The notes under the pieces are model-generated. The model saw nothing but the letters and a program-made list of their open reading frames with translations, did not search any database and was not told the origin of the DNA. Positions 11,369 through 20,427 of a DNA stretch of 64,000 nt are shown piece by piece (position 1 is the first letter of the stretch; each line of letters starts with the position of its first letter). Location of the stretch: contig JAHEWK010000004.1 of the NCBI GenBank assembly GCA_020740775.1, forward strand, positions 2,728,001 through 2,792,000, read 5' to 3'. Position numbers and translations under genes: made by a program. This DNA comes from Ilyonectria destructans. Its lineage: Eukaryota > Ascomycota > Sordariomycetes > Hypocreales > Nectriaceae.

Positions 11369-14300
11369 ATGGCTGCGCAAACGAGTTCCAGTACCGCCGA
11401 TCCAAGTTACGATTACGACCCCCGAAGCGACGCTGCGCTGTCGTCGCCGACCTCGACTCCCGAATCGACGCCGTTCCAGTCGCTGGCCGACCAAAGCTCG
11501 ACGCCGCTCAGCATGATTGACGACTCATGGACGATGGACACGGGCAACAGCAACCTCAAGATGCATTCCGCAGGTGGTGTTGCAGCTGGTTCCGCTGGCG
11601 CTGGCGCTGGCGTGGGTGGCTGCAAGCCCACAGGTGAGACGGGCCAATTGCCAGTGGGTCGGGGGCGGGCCTCGGCCACTGCGCACAGTGGTCATGGCCC
11701 CTATGTCTCTGATTCTGCTGCTGGTGATTCTGATGCGCTTCGTGCCGTGTCTCCATGTCGACCAGACGTTGTCCCTGGCTCCAATGATTCAGATGGATGT
11801 GCCCGCCATCACCAGAGCCAGGACCACCAAAATATCGACAGCGACAGCCCGCAGCAGTCGGTGCTCATCTCGCCAACGGCCTTCTCCTCGTCACCCCGAA
11901 ATAGCCCCAGCCTCATCGGCGCATCCGCTGTCAGGGGCCAGCAATACGAAGTCGCCCCAGCGCCAGCGCCAGCAATTGACCACTCCAGAGCCCGCAGCGC
12001 CACCCGCAGCAACGCCTCAGCACCCACCTCAGCACCCACCGTCACCGCATCCACTCCCCCGTTTGCATCCTCCACCTCTGCGTCCCCTGGACACGCTGGA
12101 CACGCCGTGCCCGTTGCCCTCGACCAGATCCCCGAGGACCGTGCCTCCTCACACGACTCTGCCTCCATCTCAACGTCTCCCGTGCGCGTCAGCAGTGTGC
12201 AACCTCACACCCGACGAGCCCAGCCCCGGCCCAACCGACCCATCGTCCGCACCACCTCCGACTCCGACTCCCTTGCCATCAAGCACCCGACGCCTGACAT
12301 CAATCCCCGGTTCGGCGCCTACGTTGGCAACATCGCCCAGCTCGAGGCTACTGCTGAGCGTCTGTCTATGACTAGTTCCATTGACGATGCTATCCGAGAC
12401 CTCCACGGCGAACTAAAGCGAAGCGACTCCCGACGTTCCTCCATTCTTGCTGCCCACCTTAAATCCAACTCCATCGACGACTACGCGAGCAACTCCGGCT
12501 CCGCCGTCGAGCATCTCAAGCGCAACCCCTCCATCTCCTCCTCCATCGTCTCGACCAACAACGCCGCGCGACACGGCGGCTACTCCCCTGGCGGGTTTGT
12601 TATGTCCCCGAGCCATTCCCTTACTGGCCGTCTTCGTTCCGGATCCAAAAATTCCTCGGGTCGACCAGAAATCGACGTCGAATCCGTCCTATCACGCCAC
12701 GGCCCCGGCAAGGCCTCCGTCAGAAGTGTCCGATCTACAAAAATGTCATTGGCCGAGATATCCGAGTCGGAGCCCATCGCTCTGACCCAGGATGTCCTCG
12801 ATAAGGCCGATTCGTCCCCTCCCCTTAAGAGCGCCCAGAACGACTCCCACCTCCCCGTCGAACTTCGAGATGCAAACATGCCCACTACCGACGTTTTCCA
12901 CAACATGATGGGAGATGATGACTTCCTCCAGAAGGAAAAGGCGGACCTGGCCCGAGCTGAACTGTCCCGAGGGATGGAGCCCGACCACGACCATCAGCGG
13001 CCGGGTACATCTCGTTCCGACACCACCTTCCAGCAGTGCCAGGACGCCTTTGGCGATTTTGATGGAGTGCACTGGGACGAGACAGAGGGCGATCATTATT
13101 CACCTCAAGAGCCTGAGATTCTTGCGATGCCTGCTCCCCTACCACGAGCCGTTCCTCAGAGCATGGCCCGACCGCAGTCCTACATGGACCCCGAGTCTGG
13201 ACAGCAAATGCTCTACTATCCTGCGCGTGTTCCTGCTATGCTCAACCTACCACCAAAGCTATCACACAAGCCAAAGACGTCTGAGAGAGACAACCGACGC
13301 TCTCAGGTCCTCAGTGTCATGGTAGATAACAACCGACACTCCCGCATTCCTGATCTTGACGGCCATCGGCAGTCCCGCGCACTCGACTTGGATGGAAACC
13401 GGCAATCTGTTGCACTCGACATGAGTGGCAACCGGCAGTCTCGCGTTCTCGACTTGAACTCCCCCACAAAGTCCAATCACCGACAATCTCGGTTCCTCGA
13501 TTCGCCTACCAAGACCCACCAACGTGACTCCTGGCTGCCCGATCCTCTGGCAGGTCACCGAGAGTCATTCGCTGCCCTGTCATCAGACGAGCTTGGCATG
13601 ACTCCCGCCGCGGAAATCCGATCTGTACATTCTAGCCACGAAGGAGACCGTGTGGCTCAACCTGAGATCGAGCCTGAGACTGAGCCACTGCGGCGTCCTC
13701 AGAAATTGTCTCGGATGGATCCGGATAAACAAAAGTCGAGATTGTCAAATCTGCCTCCGCAACTCAGAGCCAGTGCTTACTTCGACATTCCTTCTACGAC
13801 CGCCCCTGAGATTGAAGTCAAGGACGGATCTGCCATGGCCACCCTCGACAGCATCCTTGATGCTTCGGCCCACGCCCCCGTCAGCGCCTTTACGGACCAC
13901 AACTACGCTGGCAAGCTTGGCAACGAGATTTACGGAAAAGAAAAGAAACGTGGCTCCGTCGCCGCGTCTACGATGCTTCGCCCCGATTCTGGCGAGCAAC
14001 CTAAGAAGCGAGCCTCGTTCATGTGGCTGGGCAAGCGTCATAGTCACGCAAGTGACGACAAGGACCTGCGAACTAGCGACGAGGATGCCTCCAGGATGGG
14101 ACCCGTCAACTCCGATACCCGAGCCGGCGAGGACGAGGCTCTCACTCCAAGAAGCCACGATAGCCGCAGCGTTCGATCCGATGATGACGAGCAAATGGAG
14201 GACCAGGAAGAGGAAGAGGAAGAGGACATGTCTGAAGGAGAGGAATACTACGGACCTCCCACAACGCTCCTTGCCGAACTGCAGCTTCGCAAGCAGCAGC

Positions 14301-15598
14301 AGAAGGAGCGAACTCAGCGACAGTTCCCTGGCGGAATGCACGCCACCCTTTTGGAGATGGATGCTGTTGCAGAGACTCAGAGACTTCACAGGAATGCCCG
14401 GCGTGTGAATCTGGCGTGGGAGGATGCCGAGGGCAACCTTCATGATAGTAACTCGGATGACGAAGACACTCCCCTGGCCATTATTGCGGCTCGGAACCAA
14501 GGCGCACAAAACGTCATGGATTTGAACCGTCCTATTGGTCTCATGGAGCGTCGCGAGCTGGAGGATAACGAGCCTCTCAGCCACCGCCGAGCCCGTCTGC
14601 ACGGACAGGATCCCAGGACCCTCATGGTCCAGAACCGCCCAAGCATGCCGAACTTGCAGGCCGACGGCAGTGGAGTCCATCTCCCGAGATCGCCTCACTC
14701 GGTCCAGGACATGGCCCCTGAGTCTGACGAGGACGAAATCGAGGAGACGCTCGCTGACAGGAAGAAGCGCCTCGCCGCCAAGGACGAGGCCGAGAACCCT
14801 CTACCCCGAGCCCGTCCAGTCAGTAGTGTCTTCACTGCTGAGCTGCTTGGCCAGTTTGGCGACGTCGATGAGGATAAGAAAAAGGAAACAGCGACCAAGC
14901 CCGCTGGAGATGAGACCCTGGGCCAGCGTCGTCGCCGCCTCCAGGCTGAGCGTGAAGCCCGCGAGCGTGAGATGAGCTTCAACCAGCTGGCTGGGCCTCA
15001 AGAGAGCGAAACACAGGCGCCTACCATGAAGCTGCGGATGAACATGGCCAATGTGCTCGCTGCCCACCCGAAGAGGGAGGTCGACTTCCGAGCCCAGGAG
15101 GAGAGGCAACGCATGGAAGTAGAGAACCGCGCCGCGAGAGAGCGAGAAGCAAAGATGGCTGCCATCAGAAACCAGATGCCGACCAGCCTGGAGTTCCCCA
15201 ACAACGAACGATCCGGTGGCTTCAGGGGCGGCGCCTTCAACGACGGCCTTGGCGGTGGTGGGCCCCAGGCCGCCATGTCCTCGCCGGCTCTGAACGTTCC
15301 GATGTACGGCGGCGGCGGTCTTCAGCACCGAGCGAGTGCCGTCTTCAACTCATACGGAGCGCCAGTAAACCAGATGCAGCCCGTGCAGCAGCAGCCTGCA
15401 TATGGCTCTATGGTCAATCTCGGCACGATGAACAACATGGGCGGCTACAATGGCATGAATAACATGAACCCCATGAACACCATGAACAATATGAACCCTT
15501 ACGGTGGCATGGGTGCCTATGGCGGTGGCATGCAGATGCCCATGACTGGCGCCCCGTCGAACCGAATCGAACAATGGCGACAGGGTGTTTTGCCATAA
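11369..15598 (+). CDS. Conserved-type large low-complexity protein, 1409 aa, function unknown
   Basis: A single uninterrupted frame of 1409 residues, starting at ATG 11369 after a pyrimidine-rich leader. I recognise no catalytic domain. The N-terminal third is Ser/Pro/Ala/Thr-rich and looks disordered. Around residues 640-715 there is a run of 11-residue repeats of the type NRQSRxLDLDG, each with a basophilic kinase-like R-x-S. An acidic run lies near residue 945. Residues about 1120-1270 contain charged Arg/Glu/Lys segments (for example a KKRLAAKDEAE-type helix and an ERQRMEVENRAAREREAK-type helix) likely to be coiled coil. The C-terminus (about 1340-1409) is rich in Asn, Met and Gly and ends with IEQWRQGVLP. 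The very long open frame with repeats and acidic and helical blocks makes it a real gene. A scaffold or polarity/signalling role would be a guess only. Confidence 0.9.
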   Translation: MAAQTSSSTADPSYDYDPRSDAALSSPTSTPESTPFQSLADQSSTPLSMIDDSWTMDTGNSNLKMHSAGGVAAGSAGAGAGVGGCKPTGETGQLPVGRGRASATAHSGHGPYVSDSAAGDSDALRAVSPCRPDVVPGSNDSDGCARHHQSQDHQNIDSDSPQQSVLISPTAFSSSPRNSPSLIGASAVRGQQYEVAPAPAPAIDHSRARSATRSNASAPTSAPTVTASTPPFASSTSASPGHAGHAVPVALDQIPEDRASSHDSASISTSPVRVSSVQPHTRRAQPRPNRPIVRTTSDSDSLAIKHPTPDINPRFGAYVGNIAQLEATAERLSMTSSIDDAIRDLHGELKRSDSRRSSILAAHLKSNSIDDYASNSGSAVEHLKRNPSISSSIVSTNNAARHGGYSPGGFVMSPSHSLTGRLRSGSKNSSGRPEIDVESVLSRHGPGKASVRSVRSTKMSLAEISESEPIALTQDVLDKADSSPPLKSAQNDSHLPVELRDANMPTTDVFHNMMGDDDFLQKEKADLARAELSRGMEPDHDHQRPGTSRSDTTFQQCQDAFGDFDGVHWDETEGDHYSPQEPEILAMPAPLPRAVPQSMARPQSYMDPESGQQMLYYPARVPAMLNLPPKLSHKPKTSERDNRRSQVLSVMVDNNRHSRIPDLDGHRQSRALDLDGNRQSVALDMSGNRQSRVLDLNSPTKSNHRQSRFLDSPTKTHQRDSWLPDPLAGHRESFAALSSDELGMTPAAEIRSVHSSHEGDRVAQPEIEPETEPLRRPQKLSRMDPDKQKSRLSNLPPQLRASAYFDIPSTTAPEIEVKDGSAMATLDSILDASAHAPVSAFTDHNYAGKLGNEIYGKEKKRGSVAASTMLRPDSGEQPKKRASFMWLGKRHSHASDDKDLRTSDEDASRMGPVNSDTRAGEDEALTPRSHDSRSVRSDDDEQMEDQEEEEEEDMSEGEEYYGPPTTLLAELQLRKQQQKERTQRQFPGGMHATLLEMDAVAETQRLHRNARRVNLAWEDAEGNLHDSNSDDEDTPLAIIAARNQGAQNVMDLNRPIGLMERRELEDNEPLSHRRARLHGQDPRTLMVQNRPSMPNLQADGSGVHLPRSPHSVQDMAPESDEDEIEETLADRKKRLAAKDEAENPLPRARPVSSVFTAELLGQFGDVDEDKKKETATKPAGDETLGQRRRRLQAEREAREREMSFNQLAGPQESETQAPTMKLRMNMANVLAAHPKREVDFRAQEERQRMEVENRAAREREAKMAAIRNQMPTSLEFPNNERSGGFRGGAFNDGLGGGGPQAAMSSPALNVPMYGGGGLQHRASAVFNSYGAPVNQMQPVQQQPAYGSMVNLGTMNNMGGYNGMNNMNPMNTMNNMNPYGGMGAYGGGMQMPMTGAPSNRIEQWRQGVLP
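13295..13510 (+). repeat. 33-bp (11-residue) coding repeat
   Basis: Within the 1409-residue protein the peptide unit (N/H)R(Q/H)SRxLDLDG is repeated about five times, with the last copies separated by PTKS/PTKT linkers. The DNA copies have diverged at synonymous and non-synonymous sites, so the repeat is old rather than a fresh satellite expansion. Confidence 0.85.
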
Positions 15599-16246
15599 TG
15601 AGGCCATCACACCACGCCGTCAATGACCCACCTGAATATGAAACCTACTTGGATTCTTTCAGTCACAACAATTGGATCCTCATTGGATTACGCAAGACAT
15701 CTCCATGTTGTACTATTCTTGGGAAAGGCACAAAGAAAGCAACAACGGCGCACACAAACGGGGTCAGCGAGATGTCGCTTGGTTTTTTCAGTATTTTGGG
15801 TTCCGGATACACGAGATTCATAATGGCCCCTAGCATGGCGCGGCGCTGGGAAATCAAACTGGGTTGAAATGGATATATTTGAACAGTATACTTTATTTTT
15901 GTTTTAATCAGGGGAATCAGATGGGCGAGCGAATGCTTTCTTGGGACGGTTGGCGGGTGTAGAGTAGGTGACGAGGATATTACATAGCGAATGCAGGGAG
16001 TGCAGATCAGATCACCAAAATCAACATTGATTCACACCAACGATTTTTGCCAATAATGAATGATTCGTGCAAAACCATGAAAACAGCTCTCATGTGTCAA
16101 GATGGCCACCTTGCAGGAGGTATCAACTCATTATATTGCCAAAAAGTACATACAGAAACCCAGTCTACGAGACCAACGCCAGGAAAGCAACAAGCCGAGT
16201 CCCCTCCCCCTTTTCTTTTCTACTTGATTCATATTCCATATCCATT
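15599..16246. other. Convergent 3' region
   Basis: Lies between the stop of the 1409-residue gene (plus) and the stop of the Utp12-domain gene (minus). It should hold both 3' untranslated regions; an AT-rich patch near 15880-15910 could carry a polyadenylation region. No gene seen. Confidence 0.6.
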
Positions 16247-17464
16247 TCACCTTCGCTTGCCTGCCGTCTTCTGCAGTTTGGCAGGCGGCGCCTCGACGTC
16301 ACTCTCCTCGTCCTCGCCCATGGACTCGTCCACATCGTCGTGGTCGACCTCGTCCTCGTCGAGAGACTCCTCCGCAGCGCTGTTGTCTTCCTCACCGGCC
16401 GAGTCATCCTCCTCGTCGTCCGAGTCGCCGACGAAGCCGTTGGTAATGGGCACATCGTCGTCATCTTCGTCATCGTCGAAGTCGTCGTCCAGGTTGCGCC
16501 TCCGGGCGGGGGCACGGTCGTCCTCACCCTCAACCCAGATAACGTCGTCGTCCTCCGAGTCGTCTGAGTCTGCGCCGTGGGACAGGCCGGGGCCACGGGA
16601 CATCTTGCGGCGCAGGTCCATCTGGCCCTCGAGCATGTCGAGCTTGCCCTTGAGGGCGAGGAGGCTGTTGAGGCCCTTGGCGCGCTCGGCGAGAACCTTT
16701 TGCAGGCCGTTGAGGCTGTGGATGACCTTGGGCTGCGAGGCGAGGGCGCCACCGTGGGCCACGAGGGTCCACTGGACCCAAGTCATGAGGTTGCCAGCGC
16801 GGCCAGGGCGTCGGTAGAGGCGAGCAGCGAGCTTGGTAAGGAGAAGACCGGCAAGACTGCTATCGAGGCGCTCGATGGTGTTGCGAATGGTGGGGAGGTC
16901 GGTGGTGTGCAGGCAGGACTCGAGGAGATCAATGTCATCGGTGCGCAGGGCCTGGGACAGGACGGTAGTGAGGGACTGGTGGGAGGGCGGGACGATGGCA
17001 TTCCTGGTAGGCTGAGAGACGGCAGTGTTGGCATCCACAGGGTTCATAAGCGAGGGAACGTCGATAATCTCATTCTCAGCGCGCAGGAGCTCGCCAAAGG
17101 ATGGGCCAGCCTCGGCGTCTGAATCGGCGTCGTCGTCGTGCTTGGCAGGCGACTGCGCATCATTGCCATTGAGCTTGCTCCGGGGAGCTTTTAGGCGGGC
17201 GGTCGCGGTATCCTTGGAGCCATTGGTCAGCTCCTGTGCATTCTCGTCCTCAGCGGCGCTGTTGTCGGCGTCGGAGATGTCATCATCGCTGTCGGCGTCG
17301 GAAGAGATCTCGATGGTCTCGACCTGAGAGCTCGCCAGGGCGTCGGTGCCGGCGATGGAGGCGCGGGTCTCGTCAATGGTGGCCTTGTTGGGGATTCGGG
17401 CCGCGGATCTAACGACGGGAGCCGCCAGCTTGGCTGGGGCTTTCCGCTTGGTTGACATGGTCAT
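16247..17464 (-). CDS. Utp12 (Dip2/Utp5 C-terminal type) domain protein, SSU processome / ribosome biogenesis
   Basis: A single-exon protein of 405 residues (403 if the second ATG at 17458 is used). Residues about 163-285 form an all-helical segment (LTTVLSQALRTDD, LLESCLHTTDLPTIRNTI, LLLTKLAARLYRRP, NLMTWVQWTLVAHG) that matches the Utp12 domain shared by yeast Utp5, Utp12 and related UtpA/UtpB subunits. Those proteins act in the nucleolus in early 18S rRNA processing. An N-terminal acidic/serine stretch (50-75) and a strongly acidic C-terminal region (298-395) ending in basic KLQKTAGKRR fit a nucleolar protein. Unlike yeast Utp5 and Utp12 there is no N-terminal WD40 propeller here and no room for one in the model. 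It diverges from bdf1 across a 3-kb intergenic region. Confidence 0.8.
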   Translation of the reverse strand: MTMSTKRKAPAKLAAPVVRSAARIPNKATIDETRASIAGTDALASSQVETIEISSDADSDDDISDADNSAAEDENAQELTNGSKDTATARLKAPRSKLNGNDAQSPAKHDDDADSDAEAGPSFGELLRAENEIIDVPSLMNPVDANTAVSQPTRNAIVPPSHQSLTTVLSQALRTDDIDLLESCLHTTDLPTIRNTIERLDSSLAGLLLTKLAARLYRRPGRAGNLMTWVQWTLVAHGGALASQPKVIHSLNGLQKVLAERAKGLNSLLALKGKLDMLEGQMDLRRKMSRGPGLSHGADSDDSEDDDVIWVEGEDDRAPARRRNLDDDFDDDEDDDDVPITNGFVGDSDDEEDDSAGEEDNSAAEESLDEDEVDHDDVDESMGEDEESDVEAPPAKLQKTAGKRR

Positions 17465-20427
17465 GGAGACGGCGAAGGTGGTTTAGAGGTTGAAAGTTGG
17501 AGGTCGGAGGCTGAAGTGGGATGGTCGTCTGCGAAAGGCTCGATCGGGGAGTTTATCCGCCAAATTGAATAATACTTGGAGGTTCGATGCCCGTAGAGGA
17601 AGCGCTGTAGATCTTAGAGACGTGATGTCTTTTGTACAGCGAAGTCGTGGGATAAGGAGCGTTGACAATGGTCCTCAGCGGTATCAGCGCCGAGTTGGTG
17701 GGAAAATTTCACGGTCGCTGTCGTAGAGGTGGGCGAACTTTTTTTTGGGCTGGACGCTTGGCGGTGGTACTTTCCCCACATCGACACTGGGTCTCGGTGC
17801 GAGTGGATGACATAATCATCGAGATAAGGGGGTCAGGTGAACAGTCACATGAAGATAAGTTGCCAAAGAGTACGTACTTGTCACGCCTGCTTTCCTTCCG
17901 TTTCAGGCAAGACGCGAATGATGAGTCATCCCAGCTTCACTTCTGCGAACCCGTCTTCGACCAGGAAGGCTGGCAAAGGTTTGGAGCGACCGGCGTGCGT
18001 GGCTGTGCCGCCGCCACCCGTGATTGGCTAGCTGCAGTGAACCTCGACGGCCTGAGGCTTCACCTGGCCAGCCTGATGTAGGGCACCAAGGGTCGCTGAT
18101 TGGCCACGGAGCAGGCTCTAAATGAGATGGCTGTTGATTGGCCAAGGTGGTGGGTTTGGCGGGGCGTTGATGAGCAGTTTATTGGCTGCAACCAGCATCT
18201 TTACATTGCTGGTGCCGTTCGAGGAGGGACCGCGACGCAGTCTGTGAGCACAGCTCCCGAGAGACCGAGAAAAAGGAAAACAACAGGCCGGTCAAACACC
18301 AGGGATTGAAGTTTGGGACCATGCTTGGTTCACCGGGGAATCAGAGATTGTGAATTTGCGATTGCCGGGCAGGTGATTGCGTGCACGGTCACCTGATTGC
18401 TTCATCAGTGCTGCCTCGCAAGCTTCCAGGCTCCCACCCAGTCTCCATGGCCTGGCCAGTGTGAGCTTTCAACTCGCCTGGAAGGGGTGGATCGCCGCGA
18501 CTGCCTCGGACCCCGGCCCTAGTGCACATCCTCGTTTGGCGGGTTGCCCCGTTAGGGAGGTATCTGCTCGTGAAGCGTGGGTGGCCTGTGAGGCATCTCT
18601 GGCCTCTTTGGGCAGTGCACCGCGTCGCGTCGCGCACCATGCAAGTGGACTGTGGGCATGGTCGATGGCCGCGATCCGCCGGGTTGAACCTCGACCTTGC
18701 GAGGTTTTTCTGGGGAAGGGTTAGGAGGATTGGGAGAAAATGGCCTGACGCCGTGCTGTTTTCCGGGCCATTGTCGTCAATTCCAAGCATCAACGTGTTG
18801 TACGGCCCCAGGGGACGCGTCTGCAATTCTGGCATTTTTGACCGTCATGTGAGCGACGCTTGAGTGTTTGAGTGTATGCACGGCTTGGAGGCTCTGTGGT
18901 GTGTGGGAGCGATGGAAGGCGCGAGTGCGACGGTCTTGAGTCGGGACGGACAACGGGACAAAGTCAATGCGACGCAGTGCCACACCAGCCACACATGGTG
19001 CCTCAACTTCGAGGATTGGGCGTCGCAGTGAAGAACAGAAAAAGAAAGGCCGTTGCCAGAACGAGTAAGCAAACAAAGCAAACGGCTTCTGTTTACTTAG
19101 TGCAACGCAAGAGCCAGAAGGTCAAGCGGGTGTCTTGTCTCTTAGACGTCCCTCTGTCTTCCTCGACGCCCTTGTCTCCATCCAAAGCATAACTGGTCGC
19201 CGCCACACGGTCTCACAAAATGGTGACGAGGTCAAGCCAGGACGAGCGTCAACCCGCACCGTCCCGCCAATCACGGGCGCCTGAGGGCTCACCAGCCCCA
19301 TTCCCCAGCCTCGCTCTGCATAAAGATCCCAGCGCGCCACGCACGTTATGCCCGGTGTGCAACTCCGTGCACCGCTATGCACCGCGCGCGCTGGTGCACG
19401 GGCCATATTCGCCTCTGGCACCTCCATGTCGGCCAACTAAATTTTCCCCCCTGCCCCTTCCGTGCCCCGATAGAGACAAATCAACGGCTCAGCGGAGTTT
19501 GCCTTCTTCTCTCATAAATACCACCGCGCCTCCGACCGGGCAAAATTCACTGACGTGCACGCGCTTTTCCCTCACAGGCCCTCTCTACCTCCCCCCCCTC
19601 CCTCACCCTCCACCCAAACTCGCCCAAAAAAAGGAAGGTACCTCCCTCGCAACCCGCAACCGCAGCCTGCGCCTACCTTGCCTACCTACACCTGCCTGCA
19701 CCTACCTATCCGACCAACCCAACCAACCAAAAACATCCCAACCACTCACCGTGCTTGGCGATCCCTCGACACCTTTTGCAGCCAAACTCACAACCTGGAA
19801 CCTAAAAAGTCGACTTTCCGCGCCCGACTTTCAGCACCCGGCGCATCGAAAATAATCATAATACGCTGGCGACATCGGATCCTTCGGTCGCATTTCTCTC
19901 TCCGGCCCGTGTCGGTTTAATCCCAGTTCATCGCCCTCGGCGGCCCACCCGACAACCACTCCGCCTCCGTCATCGCGCGCGACCATCCATCGCATCGCGA
20001 CTTGCGCCTGTTGTTGTGGACGTCATTCCACAACTCTGTTGACCCGACTCTCCATCGCGCTCTCTCTCGCAGCCGGTTCTCCGTCGCACCCACTCCCGCT
20101 CCCGCACCCGCCCAGTCGCCATCCGGAGGTACGACCTCGGCCTTCTCGCTCTGCGCCACCTCCTGCCGTCCGCCTTCCGTCGCATTCTGCACTGCGCTCG
20201 CCGCCACCAAAACGTCTGCATATAAGTGACGGCCGCTCCCCGCCTCCACCAAAAAATCGCATCGCGCATTCTTCCTTCATCCACCCAACCCGCCGCCATC
20301 GAATCGCATTGCATCGCACCCGCCGCCCATCGCACCGTCCACCCCCTCGCGCGCGCCTCGGTCCCGGGCCTCTTGGATGTTGCGCCGCGCCCGCTGAGCC
20401 GCCCCAACTTTTGCGCTATCATTGCGA
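17465..20427. other. Divergent intergenic region between Utp12-domain gene and bdf1
   Basis: About 3 kb shared by two diverging genes. It holds a TGAGTCA word at 17922-17928 (a Gcn4/Cpc1- or AP-1-type site), a cluster of reverse CCAAT boxes at 18023-18185, and from about 19.56 kb onward a C/T-rich sequence that probably represents the bdf1 promoter core and 5' leader. Open frames inside the C/T-rich part have Pro/His/Arg-rich translations in several frames at once and are not believable proteins. Confidence 0.55.
18023..18185 (-). promoter_or_regulatory. Cluster of four CCAAT boxes (reverse orientation)
   Basis: ATTGG, the reverse of CCAAT, occurs at 18023, 18099, 18137 and 18181, three of them within TGATTGGC/TGATTGGCC. 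CCAAT is the binding site of the Hap2/3/5 complex in fungi. The boxes face the Utp12-domain gene, whose start lies about 560-720 bp away. Confidence 0.5.

Noticed and set aside
13745..14698. 317-codon minus-strand open frame
   Set aside because: Antisense shadow of the 1409-residue gene.
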